DNA from: Cristatella mucedo
Lineage: Eukaryota > Bryozoa > Phylactolaemata > Cristatellidae
DNA length: 64,000 nt
NCBI GenBank assembly: GCA_009760855.2
Contig: WPIO01000009.1
Location: forward strand, 1,608,501 to 1,672,500
Reading direction: 5' to 3'
Shown: positions 1 through 12,430 of the stretch, piece after piece
Numbering within the stretch: the first letter of the stretch is position 1
Layout: each line of letters starts with the position of its first letter
The notes under the pieces: model-generated
What the model was told of the DNA's origin: nothing
Databases searched by the model: none
What the model saw: the letters and a program-made list of their open reading frames with translations, nothing else
Made by a program: the position numbers and the translations under genes

Positions 1-635
1 GGTGCTGCACGTGTTAATGCTGCAGGTGAGCTCACGTGGTCTAGGACACATTGCCAGGCAACCACTTTGTGGTGCTGACCTACCAGTCTGCATGCTGCAC
101 GGTTCTGAAGAGTAATGCTGTCAGTGTTGCTTGCGTATACGCCTGCCACGATTGACACAGCTAAACAGTTTCTTAGTGACTCTTTCTGGGTCTACAGCTT
201 TCGAACTCTTATTAACTTTACCATCTCGTCTAATCACCCTGCTTTTATCTCGTTGTGCCGGCAAGGTAATTGCAATCAGTGTACACATCGACTGTCCTGT
301 ATTTTTGCTGAATGAAGTTAGCTTATTCCTCTATAAAAAGGGATGTCGGTATCTTCGTAGACAGGCAAAGCTGATGCTACATAGATGAGTAATCTGACAG
401 ACGAGGTTAGGACTAAGCTTGAAATGAATTTACCATTCTCTTAGAAAAGACACGAGCTCTAATCTGAAGGTTCAATGTGCAGTCGGTCGATCGGGGCAAG
501 GACGTTTTGAACAGCATGGACTGGAGCAGGCGTCTGTGCTCCAGTAGAAATCGAGCCCATATTAGCTTTGGTTGCTGCATTAGTCGCTTTTCGCTTCAGT
601 TTGCTCACAGAACATGCTCCTTTAGGCAGTGGGCA
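1..635. other. Unresolved left edge
   Basis: I see no recognisable gene here. Small overlapping open frames near 115-388 have no motif I know. The stretch around 490-600 resembles 3480-3640 (both contain a GGAGCAG-CGTCTGT core followed by a related 50-base segment), so an old dispersed repeat may lie here. Confidence 0.5.
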
Positions 636-905
636 CTAGAAACTAGGCAGACTTGATTGTGAAGCTGATGGGGTCGTCTAACGAGAGGTCACTTTGGAAC
701 ATAGATTTCGTGGAGATTCAAAAGGAGATATACTGGTGAAACCGATTTTGAGCATTAGCCCTTTTATCGTCTCAATCACACTTGGTTTGCCTATAACTAG
801 TAAGATTGCTGTATCATCATTCAATATAAGAAACGTTGCTGCGATCCATGTGCGGATGTCATCAATACATGCAGAAAGGGAGCTGCGTAATTCGAAGCAC
901 TATCC
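636..905 (-). mobile_element. LINE A (CR1/L2-like) internal fragment
   Basis: This fragment lines up with 26185-26445 of the better-preserved LINE A copy. Read on the minus strand it covers the reverse-transcriptase stretch after the YADD box, including the words for LKLNDDKTNL and ISPVESARN. It is diverged and truncated at both ends, with no tail and no obvious target-site duplication. Confidence 0.8.
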
Positions 906-1210
906 TCTAGATGAGTGCAGTTTGCACACTGAGAGTGGTATGGTATGGCAATAGTTCAGGCTGATTGTACAAATGCATCACTTTCCGGTTACTTAGTCCA
1001 TTACCCTAATCTCACAACATCAGGTGTGCGTACACAAACAATGACTGCTGTTAGGCTACAATGCACTAGTTCGTCTTCCACTTGTCGCTTGGTCATAGCC
1101 CAGGTAGTAGGAGGTGGCAGATCCAGTATTGCCCACGTCAAGCAAAGCTTGTAGCTGCTAAGGTTCCTTGGCTAACAATCGGGTTAAAATATTTACCCAA
1201 CCATCATAGG
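906..1210. other. Unresolved spacer
   Basis: Nothing recognisable lies between the LINE A fragment and the GA microsatellite. Confidence 0.5.
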
Positions 1211-1263
1211 AGTGAGAAAGAAAGAGACAGAAAGAGGGAGAAAAAGAGAGAGAGAAAGAGATA

Positions 1264-1319
<56 letters not shown>
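1211..1319. repeat. (GA)n microsatellite
   Basis: A purine tract: imperfect GAAA/GAGA words first, then about 50 bases of pure GA. Open frames here on either strand (RERERE or SLSLSL) are by-products of the repeat. Confidence 0.95.
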
Positions 1320-2200
<881 letters not shown>

Positions 2201-2206
2201 CTGCAG

Positions 2207-3150
2207 TTGTGCCACAGCCGTGAACAGCCAGTACTGCACTTCGGCCCTGCCTCCAGCAGCTTTCGGACTCCTTATGAGTGCTGTAGTTTGTCTGTTACGG
2301 CAGAGGGGCATCTGCTGCTGGCTGCCTGGCTAGACGGCCTGATTGAATACGGCAAGAGTGGCAACAAGCTGAGTGCATGGAAACCTACGAGCCTGAGCGA
2401 CTTATATGAAGAACAGACCATTTCAGTGCAGTCTTTGCAGGGTGGAAGAGCTGTTATGGGCTCGTGCAACTCACGGCTCATCCTGCAGCTCAGACACAGC
2501 TGTGATGGCGCCACTGCTGCTGATGCAGAGGCAGCGCCCCAGTGGACTTGACTCGAAGACAGACATGTTGTGGTGCTGCCAGGAGCTCCCTACAAGTTAT
2601 CCGTGCTCAATGACCTGCTCGCTGTGGCCGAGGACGATTTCGGCAAATAGCACTTGCTGCAGCTGAGTACTAGACAGTTGCTCAACAGCAGCAAGTATGA
2701 GTATGAAATACATGGTGTGGCTCTCAGTGCTACTGCTCTGGTCACTGCTAGCCCTGGCACGGTGAAGCTGGCCTACGGCAGAGAGGTTAGCATGGTGGAC
2801 GGCTGAAGCCAACCAGCTAACAGACAGTGGAGACACGAGCTGCGAGCCTCAGGGAGAGAGTGCAGGGTCTCTGTGCTGCCGGTGGCCTCGTGTACGTGGC
2901 TGTGATCGGGATGATATATGTTACGAAGGCAATAGCAGTGACTTTGTGAGGACGTTCAGTGCTGAGACTGGACAGCTGCTGCAACGTGTCGTCTCCTACA
3001 GCAGCAGCCGATTGTCTGCTGGTCTGCTTCCTGAAGCCTTGTCACTGGGAGGATGACAGAGGACCCTGCTAGCAGTGCTGGCAGATGTAGAAAAATGCGA
3101 GTGGAGGTGGACCATGACCGTGTACCCTGCAGTAGCTAAGAGCTAATGAC
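2207..3150 (+). pseudogene. Degraded coding block, beta-propeller-like
   Basis: This GC-rich block differs in composition from its AT-rich flanks. A good splice acceptor (pyrimidine tract then CTGCAG, AG at 2205-2206) precedes it. The first frame, open to about 2551, reads TAEGHLLLAAWLDGLIEYG and later LQGGRAVMGSCNSRLILQL. After frame changes there are LSVLNDLLAVAEDDFGK, VALSATALVTASPGTVKLAY and VRTFSAETGQLLQ. Alternating hydrophobic strands ending in G-x-hydrophobic turns and AETGQLL-type phrases are typical of WD40, NHL or SMP-30-like propeller blades. At least three frame changes and several stops separate the pieces, so this is a decayed exon or retrocopy. The exact propeller family is not identifiable by eye. 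Confidence 0.45.
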
Positions 3151-5580
3151 TGGAAGCAGCTTCAGCTCTGAGGCAGCACTGCATGTCACTGTGACAATTG
3201 CATGTACCTGTTATACAAATCCATGTATCTGTACACTTGCCTAGTAACTATACAAAAAATAATCCGTGATTCAAGAATTCATTTTTATGAAACAAGATCC
3301 TCCAAGACTACTCTGTCTCTTTGGTTCCAACGATAACGAGTTGCTCCAATTAGGCTGAGCAGCAGCTGCATTGGCACAGAGCTGCCAGCGTTCGTGGACG
3401 TTAGGTAGTAGCAGAAGCTGCCCCTGAGTCACTCAATGTCAGAGGTCTAACAACCAATCAGCACATCAAGTTGGCGGTTTCACGCGAATGGTTTAAGCAG
3501 GAGACTCGCGGCATGCAGAAGCAGGGTAGTGCGAACACAGATGGAGGAGCAGACGTCTGTATGCCCAGTAGGAACTCAAATCGCTGAGCCAGCTTCGGTT
3601 TGTGCCTGTTTTCATTTTCGCGCAGGCTGGAGAATATCAAAGTCAAAATTGGGGAGCCAGGGCTACTTTTTGAGGTAGGGCTCATTTAAAAGCATCCTCA
3701 AACATCGCATGAGAGCCTAATATCCGGTCAGGTGTGATTTTTTTGAGGCATTCTTCAACAGTACCTGGGCGGCTTGGTTGGCTGAACGAGCTGCATTAAG
3801 TGCATCGGAATTTCCGTATGAATGTGGCTTATAGTTGTATTTACCTCACTCCTTCAGCAGTAAAGAGCATTGTCGACAATCTACGATTGTTGGAGATTCA
3901 GGAATTAATCATACTATTCCTGAAGATGCAAATCATTTAACGCCCTCAAGATAACGGATCCACTAAGTCTAATTTCTTCTACGTGCACGATTCGATTGGG
4001 AGGAAAAGAACAATCCTAGCAAGCCTTATCAAATCCTTTGCAGTGCCCATGTCTGCTGATAACATGATACACCTTCTTTTGTAATTTCTAAAACAAGCGC
4101 CATGAGTGATTCGGACATATGTTCTTAGGCTGTAACAAAATCTTCTCGTGTGTGCCACATTCCAAGTACAGTGGCATAAAGAATGCTTATTCTGCTGGCA
4201 CAGACTTCACATGTCCTTCAGTCTCTCTGACAGCAAATGAGTGAATGGTTTCAGTACCCTCAAATCCTTTATAGGAAATTTACTCGACGAGTTCAATGAT
4301 GCTCTTTGCCTCTGCAGTGTGCCTACAATCTCCAGAAAAGTGATCTCAGACAAAAGCCGATGCTCTGTTCTTATTAGTTTTGGCCATTTTGACTGATAAA
4401 TGGTCCATTGAAATCATTCCGTCTCGTGTATTTCTCATTCTAGGTCGTTGCCGGTTCGTTTTCGACAGAGAGAATCCAGCCGATCAAAATGCAAGCCTCT
4501 CGACCAGCCATCGCACGAACCGTGCAATTCCCTAGACTTGTGCTCACCCATAGGATATACAAGCCCGACTTCCGCTCAATACTTACTCCATTCGTCCTGT
4601 CGGCAATTTATAAACGAGGCTAGCAAGCATCTCAATCAGGATTCGATGTAACCGTTCTACCCAGCGGTATTCATCTGGCGGTTGGGAGATTCCCAAACTC
4701 CATTAACATAGGAAGTTGTGTGCTGATATTTGAGATTATGAGGCAAAATGTTATGCAGATGGATACTGAGATCAAGAAGAGATCTGATGGCCCCTAGTCT
4801 TTACCAAGCATTCATGTTAGCAGCATTAGGAGACTGTAGAGCTAGAGAAACTACTTGCCTGTGGACGTCTAAATGCTTACTTGTTCGGTCTGGGTCACCC
4901 TTACCTATACTAACCACCGAGTAAGATAGGCTTAAAGATAGTGACCTGCTTATTAGTTATGATCATGCGCACTTATTAAATTTTTATTTCTTTGTTCAAA
5001 TGCATTAGTGATGCAAATGCTGTTGCTAAATTCGGTTACTTATGACCGAACGAAGGAAAATGCCATGAAGCATGCAAGAGGGCCGAGGCTGGAGGCCTGC
5101 TCTTTTTGTATTCCAGGCATTATGTAGAACTGCCCTGAGCGAAGTTCCTGCTAGGAAAGTGCTGCTGGGAGTCTCTCAAACTTTGTTATCATCATGCCTG
5201 CTGTAGACCCGGCGGTTCAATCTGAAGCTTGCTTCGTGTTCCTGGCTCAACTGGCAATACACTCGTGTCAGCAAGCACCATTATTTCTGAAAAACACCTC
5301 GATCTGCTCGAAATGACCACGGCCTAAGTAAAAGTAGTCAATTGCCCTACCATTAACGGTAAAACATCGACAGGGTTCTCTTTGTTTCACACGTCTAGAT
5401 AAATTAAAACTTGAGGTGTAACTGCGGTGATCACAGGCTCTTCCATCAATTTCAAGGCGTTTGCTGTCTCTACAATGCAGTCTTCTGAATATGTTGTTTA
5501 GAGATCATCCAGCAAATATCTATAAATAATGGCAGTAGTCCATTACCGTGTGTGGATCTCATTCAAGCAGCAACATGTAG
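3151..5580. other. Unresolved intergenic stretch
   Basis: About 2.4 kb with no convincing coding sequence. A 75-residue minus-strand frame at 3458-3685 and a 67-residue plus frame at 4448-4651 show no known motif. The part near 3480-3640 is a diverged partner of 490-600. Confidence 0.5.
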
Positions 5581-5690
5581 CCTCTTGTGTATAATAATAA
5601 TAATAATAATAATGCACTTGATAAAGCGCCCTTAGAGAACTTAATCTCTTTCTAGGTGCTTTACATTTGCTGCAAAGGAAAGTATCACCT
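5581..5690 (-). mobile_element. LINE A 3' end, short insertion
   Basis: It starts with (TAA)n on the plus strand, followed by the diagnostic LINE A 3' end: GCACTTGATAAAGCGCCC, then AGAGAAC..AATCTCTTTCTAGG and TTTACATTTGCTGC. Only about 110 bases are present, a severely 5'-truncated copy. Confidence 0.85.
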
Positions 5691-5872
5691 CTGAATAGCA
5701 AAAACTCAAGAATCTTGACTTCGGTCCTGCCGGCGTGATTGCCTCACCCCTGCTGCTACATCCTCCTTTAAATCTGAATGTACATCTATCTGTCTGCTAT
5801 CTATCTGTCTGCTACATATTCCTTTAGATCTGTCCGTCTTTTGATCTGTTTAGAATAGTTTAATGATGCGAC

Positions 5873-6688
5873 AGGACACTAGTTGACATGCTCAACGAGT
5901 TTGCCCTCAGAAAATGCAATCTCATTGCTATGCACTTTACGTTTTGCTGTAAATAAAGCATGATCGAATAGCTAGCCAATAATATGCTCAATGAACAAGC
6001 GTATTATGTGTTGACACGACATGCACAAGGTCAGCATGCAAATACGGTTAGTGGTAGCATAATTAGTGTTAGCACTACTAGGCGCACCAAGGATGAGTCG
6101 CATTGACCCACTCTGTGCTTTGATAAACAGATGCGGTTTGGTTTCTTTACAAATGTGGTCAAGTCGGCAGAGGTCGTGCCTCAAGTCGGGTGTGAGTTCC
6201 AGGCCTTACATGAGCGTACGAACTAAAGGCACGGTCACCACACGATTTTAGGTTCGCACGAGGTATAGATAAACGATTAGACTCCAGAAACTACGTGCTA
6301 CGATGCTTAGCCAGGTACCGGAGTATATCTATTGAGTATTATGGAACGAATGAATGAAGGAACCTAAAAGTGAGCGACAAATCCTTGCATGTTATGCTTA
6401 GTTTGACTGGAAACCAATGCGAGTCGGCAAGAAGTGGCATGATGTGGCAACTTTAAAGCACATGACAGACAGGCGTACCTGCAAAGTTTTGCAACAGGTG
6501 TAAGCGTCTAATGGCACAGGCCGGTAGACCAGCAAGCAGTGAATTACAGAAGATAAGACGGGATGTAAAAACTACATAGACCAATTAATATATGTTATTA
6601 GAACAAGCCCAGACTTTAGCAACGTGGACTTGCTAAAAGGAGGAACACTTGACTGTGGAGCTGACGCGGTCATCTAAGGAAAGACCGC
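5873..6688 (-). mobile_element. LINE A 3' half, old copy
   Basis: A second LINE A 3' end begins near 5880. It runs on the minus strand through the C-terminal part of the element: the FGDRAFSSYAPTAWNSLP region, the DLHFLPVNQRI region and the RLDFCNSLL region, matching 25440-26240. It is heavily diverged, with many small gaps, and stops at 6688 where a LINE B fragment in the opposite orientation begins. Confidence 0.8.
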
Positions 6689-6815
6689 TTAAAGACCGTT
6701 GGTGACAGAAGCTTAAGCTCTGTTGGTCCAAGACTGTGGAACGCACCTCCACGATTCTTAAGCAACGACAACTACTGTCGTAAGTATCATCCGATAGCAA
6801 GTCTCAATTGACTCT
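6689..6815 (+). mobile_element. LINE B internal fragment
   Basis: It matches the plus-strand LINE B copy at 19335-19440. The shared part codes for LKTVGDRSFSFAGPRLWNSL and the following asparagine-rich stretch. It abuts LINE A with no tail, so it is a fragment left by rearrangement or truncation. Confidence 0.7.
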
Positions 6816-9680
6816 GCGATATCCGACTGTGTGTCCGCTTAAGCTAAGAGACTACGCCGGCCTTGAACAACCGCACCGGATGTCGGCAAAGGGCAGTTAT
6901 TTGAAACGACAGGGCTAAATGCAAAGGACTAGCACAAGAAAATAAATTTCAAGTTCAGGCAGAAATACGATAGCCGGGTCACTCTCACTAATTCGGTTAG
7001 CGGCCTGACGCACGAGGCTCATCAAGACCTGATGCTCGCACCAAGCCACGTAAGAAAGAGGGAGCACTCAACCTTAGGCGTGCAGCACTATGAACTCCAG
7101 GAAACGAGCGTCAGCACAACGCCGTTACGTTACAGCCGATACGACACTAGACTTGAGGTCAAGTCATTACCAACCATTCCAGCTAACGTGCGGCACGATG
7201 ACTCATCGAATAGCAAACCGTCGCTCAACAAGAGCAACTGGGGTCTCCTTTTCGCCTTATATACTGACCGAGTTGGAAGTCGTACATTAATAGGGTTACC
7301 CTTTAAATATCACACAGCTACTAAGCCTCAGCTTGTCCTATATATTATGTTGTTAGTGGTAGCGGTTTTTTATTCAGCGTCAGTGACCAAGTTCACAATA
7401 AAGGCGCAAACGGAGCGTAAAACAGGCAACGTCACTCCTCCTTGTTTATTTTGCCCACAAAGAGCTCTAGTTTCTGAGTTACGTCACACCCTCTGACCTC
7501 TGACCTTTGACCAGCCTATGGGGGGGGCTTCCGGCTTGGTTAGGCGAAAGGCCGAGTACTAGTACTTGTACGTTCACATAAATGAGTTCTTGGTACCTGG
7601 TTAGGGCGACAGATAGCTTAAAAGCTACGATAAGATAAGGTTTGTGAGCAGCGCGATTTATTACCGCATATGAACGAGATTATTGCAAGACTTATCGCGT
7701 GGGAATTCTATAAGGCACGGGTCTGACCGCAGTCAGTCTATTGGAGCGACGCGTTCTGGCGTCCGGTGAGTCCAAGAATTGAGCGCGAGCTGCTGCTCGT
7801 GTTTAGCCGGGTATCTTTTCGATTAGATGCCACCTGTCGTATCAGCTTTAATATGCAAACTGTTGTAATGCGTTTACTAGTACAGCGTTGTTGCTAGCGG
7901 CGCCTGCAGAATATCGAGCGTTGCATCACTGTCGTTGCCGTTGCGCGAGCTTTAGGTTTCCGTGCATCGGACGCGTTGTGCCGCAACAAGAACTAGGCTG
8001 TGCCACCGTGACAGCGTTATAATGTGCCGCCGGAATTACGGTAAGCCTCGATGACCACTAAGCGAAGGGGATTCGCAGTAGCACTTGAAAGACAGTCGCC
8101 CAGGGCGGTTCGAGACGGTGCTGTAAATACGCACTGAGTAAGCAGGCCTTGACAGGCACGTCCGCTTTGCCTTAGCCGAATGCTTAAAATCGATGCCGGA
8201 GCATAAAATTCATTATAAGGACGATCGAGACGATCGTTCCTAATGCGGAGACTACTGGCAGTAGGGGCAGCTAAAGCCGCAGACCGCTCGGCGGGCGTGC
8301 AGGGTACGCGGCTTGTAGCGAAAGTATGCGGTTGTCAGAGCATTGGAAGAGTTAGGAAAGTTGAAAGGCTCAAAGCCGCTCGGTGAAGGAAGCTGTTTGC
8401 ACGTCAAGTGTACGTATGTCAATAACCCGGACTTGATAAACTTCGTTCTACGAAGGTTCAACGATTGAGAGCGATACTCGGATGCGATGCAGACGTTGGT
8501 AAACATGCATTTACTTATGGTTGTTTTGCTTCAACCTTACTTCCGCCTAAAACATATTTTGGATAATAATCTTTGTTAATGCGTTGCCTTTATTTGGAAG
8601 TTTTCAAAACTTGGCAGCGCATTTCCAACCAAACCGTCATTGGAAAATTATGCGAAATAGTAATCGAACGGCTGGCTTACTTTCTCAGTTGTTTTCTACC
8701 ATTCGGGATTGGGTATAGGTGCTCCGTGTAGCTTGCTTAATCAGCGAGTGTTTTCAATTCCGAAGGTAACGATGCTGTTCGTACAAGTAACTAGCTGTGA
8801 TTTTAAGGCTTAGAGCTTTACATTTATCATTTCGCACCTGCTGAGAATAGCACAGTTGCCAGCGCTCTGCTTGTCGATTTGCATAGCCTTTTATAGGCAA
8901 TCGAGGCGTAGCCTGATTAAGACAGTTGCAACGTTTGCTGACGGAGCGGCAATGGCTGAAATCGTATAAGCAGATACAGAGTAGAGCCACTGTCCGGCTA
9001 AATATGGCAGGCCGTCGGTCGGCCGTATTTATGCCTGAAAATATATGCAACCCTCTTAGGATAATATGCAAGAGGGTTTTCTATCGTCATCGCACATGCC
9101 CAGTCATTTTTTAAATGATACAAGCCCCTATTTATAAGCAACTGTCGTCCAGAGAAGTTGTACGAAAGAATCATAGACAGCATTGCATTCAACTGCGTGC
9201 ATTATTATTTGGTTTGACATGATGTGGTCTAAGACTGGAGGGCTTAAATAAGACTGGGGGGCTTAATAGCTAGCATATTTCCAACCAGCTTTTCCCATCA
9301 TATCCAAATTGAGAAATCCCGCGGTACACTAATTTTATTATCATCTTATAATACTTCACTTGTTTCCTTCAACAGAGTAATGATTGATCTAGTTGCACGT
9401 GTTTTCATTTAATCTATGCCTTGCTATATATACCAGCTGCTTGCCATCGTAGCTACTGCATGGGCTTATGTATATCTATCAGTGCTTTCTGTGTGAGCGT
9501 CTAGCTGCTGTATATTTTCTTCATAGATGACAGGGTGTGATGATGATTTATGCTTGATCAAGGACTGTGTGTACATTGTCAAGACCGTTAGGTGATGAAT
9601 GGAATTTGTTCTGTAACTTATAGCGAGTGTCAGCTTATAGTAACAAATCGAGACCAGAACTCAGAAATTCCTATAGAATA
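6816..9680. other. Unresolved, relatively CpG-rich stretch
   Basis: The GC and CpG content is higher than in the neighbours, especially at 7740-8300. A 154-residue plus frame (7032-7496) has one possible membrane segment (QLVLYIMLLVVAVFYSASV) but no family motif. Overlapping shorter frames on both strands weaken the case for any of them. There is a small tandem duplication of an AAGACTGGNGGGCTTAA word near 9232-9270. No gene is supported. Confidence 0.4.
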
Positions 9681-9828
9681 AAAAATACAAATTATAATTT
9701 ATTTGTATAGCACTCCAAGACAACATATTCTCTATTCGGGCGCTTTAGGTATGTCACGAGGTTTGACCCTATGACCTCAGCCAGACCTTGGTCCGGGCGA
9801 AGACCTTAACCACTGGACCGAACCAGCT
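9681..9828 (-). mobile_element. SINE2, tRNA-derived with LINE A-type tail
   Basis: On the minus strand it starts with a tRNA-like head. An A-box-like TCCAGTGGTTAAGG is followed by GACCAAGGTCTGGCTGAGGTC and a decayed B box. Then comes a tail of the form AAAGCGCCCGAATAGAGA..GGAGTGCTATACAAATAAAT. The better copy is at 48235-48384. The tail is the same 3' motif that ends LINE A. Confidence 0.8.
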
Positions 9829-10159
9829 TACGGACAGTATGCTGAGTATGTTGACAATGATCTGCCGCCTCGGACTTAAGTCTATTCCTGGCACTGCGTG
9901 CGTATACTGAACCCTAAGGAAAAATAGCTACCACACAGTTCTCTCTGATATGCTACGCTTCATACTTTCTCATCGATGCTTGTGATAAAGTCTCCTAGCT
10001 TCCGAATGCTTACCTCAAGCCGGCTTAAGCTGTTAGTGGGCTATACACAGGTGTTCTGCATAACAACGGTGCAGTATTTGAGGCTTTGTGCAGTTACAGT
10101 TACAAACAAATCAATGTCTTAGCATTTAACGTTTGATTCAAAGTAAGCTAAATTGGATG
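9829..10159. other. Unresolved spacer
   Basis: I see no gene or clear repeat. Confidence 0.5.
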
Positions 10160-10305
10160 GTTAGTGAGCATGCTACCACTAGCCATTGGATCGTGCTAAC
10201 TTTGCAGCAAATGTGAAGAGCCTAAAGAGGTATTGATTTCTCCAAGGGCGTTACATGAACTGCATGGTTACTATTGTTGTTCTCGTTCTTATTATTATTA
10301 TTGAT
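10160..10305 (+). mobile_element. LINE A 3' end fragment
   Basis: The plus strand carries GCATGCTACCACTAGCCATT, then GCAGCAAATGTGAAG, a decayed version of the AGAGATT..TTCTC hairpin, GGGCGTTACATGAA, and finally (TTA)n. This is the LINE A 3' untranslated end, as at 38011-38226. Confidence 0.7.
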
Positions 10306-10940
10306 AGATATAAACTACGTTACATTACAAAACTAACAGCTTTAGGTGCAGTATGTCTGTTAAGCATGTGACCACGAGCTGGGGTTCTGACTCTCGCGAC
10401 GATTGAAAGCGTCCAGATGTCTTGGTCATGATGCATGGCTTGAACTTCAGTTACATTTCAGTTGTGTCCTAAGAAAAAACTGCAAAATAGTTTTAACTAA
10501 TGTTCAGATAGTCTAGAATTAGTCATCGAGAAGGTTGACGGCTAGTACGTGTCATGCAGTTCAAATGACACGACGCTCATACTATTGCTATACTATTAGA
10601 ATGTATTACTCCCTAGCTAATAATGTACCAAATAATGATAATAAGTTGCCAGTTACTTACTAATCATTACGCTTAGGGCTATTCACTTTCGACGTCCTCC
10701 GTCTGTTTTGCATCGGCCCAAAAACCTCTGCATCTGTGAATTTGGTGTTCGTATCGAGACGCAAGACAAGTGTAGCAAATTTAGATGGGAGCAATCAGTG
10801 CCTGCTAATCTGACAGGGATAATTGAAATAAATGACGTTTACATAAAATAGTCGCCGGATCGTGAGAATTACCCCAAACCTTGCTTGAGTGGTCACCGAA
10901 TGTCGGCTGCGGCCAGAGGTGAGCAACCAGCCTCTATAAG
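10306..10940. other. Unresolved spacer
   Basis: I see nothing recognisable. Confidence 0.5.
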
Positions 10941-11165
10941 GAAACGGAGAGAGAAACATAGAGAGAAAGAGAAAGACAGACATAGAGACAGAGACACTGA
11001 CATGGAGGCAGAGACAGAGACAGTGAGACAGACAGACTGAGACAGAGAGACATAGACATAGTGACAGAGACAGTGACTTAGAGACAGCGACAGAAAAATA
11101 GACAGAGAGACAGAGACTGGGAGACAGAGAGATAAAGGCATATTGACAGATAAAGACGCCGAGAA

Positions 11166-11224
<59 letters not shown>
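10941..11224. repeat. Purine-rich satellite-like tract, (GACA/GAGA)n
   Basis: Imperfect GAGACAGAGACA words run for about 230 bases and end in about 55 bases of near-pure GA. The serine/leucine-rich minus-strand frames over it are artefacts. Confidence 0.9.
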
Positions 11225-11227
<3 letters not shown>

Positions 11228-12055
11228 TGGAGGGCTAGGGCTAGGGCTCAGCCAGCCAGCAACTGCTCCGACGGTTGAATCGGTTCTCACTCTACCTGTG
11301 GCTCCAGCTGCATCTTGCAGCGTTCTGGCAAATTATTATATTCAGTTGTAGCACTAGATGTGGGTTCGATCACGGGTACCGTGGTTAGAACTCAACTCTG
11401 CTTCTACTTCTGCTGCCGCTGCTTGGAGCTGCTTCCGCCCAGATGATCGGTCGTTTGATCATGGCTGCTTGTTAGGTCGGCACAATTGAGCTTGAGTGTA
11501 AAGGCTATGCCAGGGCTGGTTACGCCATGGGGTCACGTCCGTGGGGTCACGTCCATGGTGCATGCATGTATGGAAAGGTATTCCAGATTCGCATCGAAAC
11601 TGCCGTGTAGAAGGCTACAAACACGAAATATCGAATAAACTGTTGCCCTTGCTTTTTACGGCCATGTCTCCCACCCTACGAGAGTTACCAAGGCACGATA
11701 GGCTTAATACATGGCCGCCACTACCCAGCAAAGTGGGATAAGAGGTTCTGTATGTATGGTCGCAGCCGCCTCAGGTAAGCCAGGGAGGATAAATCTGCTC
11801 AAGCTGGTATGAGCAGAAAAACTTTGCTGTCGCAAAATTCCTCAAATTTTGTATGCCTCTCTGTCAAGATGAGATCACCTAAAATATTTCGTATGATGCA
11901 TGCACCTAATGTTAGCCTAATATCTCGAAGTAACTGGTAAGTAGACAAGCAAGTTTCCACCAGTTTCCGATCGGCCAACTTTCAGCCATGTATCATCATA
12001 AAAATTGATGCCTCTTAAGTTAAGACTGCGATATCAAAACTAGTTCATCCGTTAG
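11225..12055. other. Unresolved stretch
   Basis: It contains three tandem AGGGCT words at about 11230 and a short direct repeat of GGGGTCACGTCC at about 11530-11555. A 66-residue frame at 11541-11741 has no motif I recognise. Confidence 0.4.
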
Positions 12056-12430
12056 CCACACCATGTCCAGAGTACTGCAGCTCATTTTATTCGGGACCTC
12101 CGCCTATTACACTAAATCGCTCATAACTAGTACAAAACTCAGCAGGTCATCCGGTCTGCCGCCAAAAAGCATATTACTATTTGTTTATGAGCCTCACTGG
12201 CTATCTACCAGGCATCGAGTCTATTTCAAGACCCTGCGTCTGTCTCACAAATCGCTTCACTAGTTAGCCCCTTCCCGCCTGTCTGACAACTGCCGTACCA
12301 CCGGCTTCTCGGCATCTAGTTGTCATGCAGTTCCTCTAAGATCTGGATGTCAGGCCTTCAGTTCATATTATGCACTGCAAGTGTGGAAATTCATTCAACC
12401 AACTCTCACAGCCAGCCTTGCCTTTTGCCA
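12056..12430 (+). mobile_element. LINE C (L2-like) C-terminal fragment
   Basis: The plus-strand frame 12063-12263 includes EPHWLSTRHRVYFKTLRLSH, the L2/CR1 C-terminal signature LHWLPVxxRIxFKxLxLxxKxLH. Downstream, after a stop, come words like CQAFSSYYALQVWKF (AFSxxAPxLWN). It is old and broken. Confidence 0.65.

Noticed and set aside
7032-7496. 154-residue plus frame with a possible membrane segment
   Set aside because: Overlapping frames, no homologue known to me, no splice or codon evidence; mentioned only in the entry for the unresolved stretch.
11226-11250. Telomere-like AGGGCT repeats
   Set aside because: Only three units, not the TTAGGG sequence, and at the edge of a GA tract.
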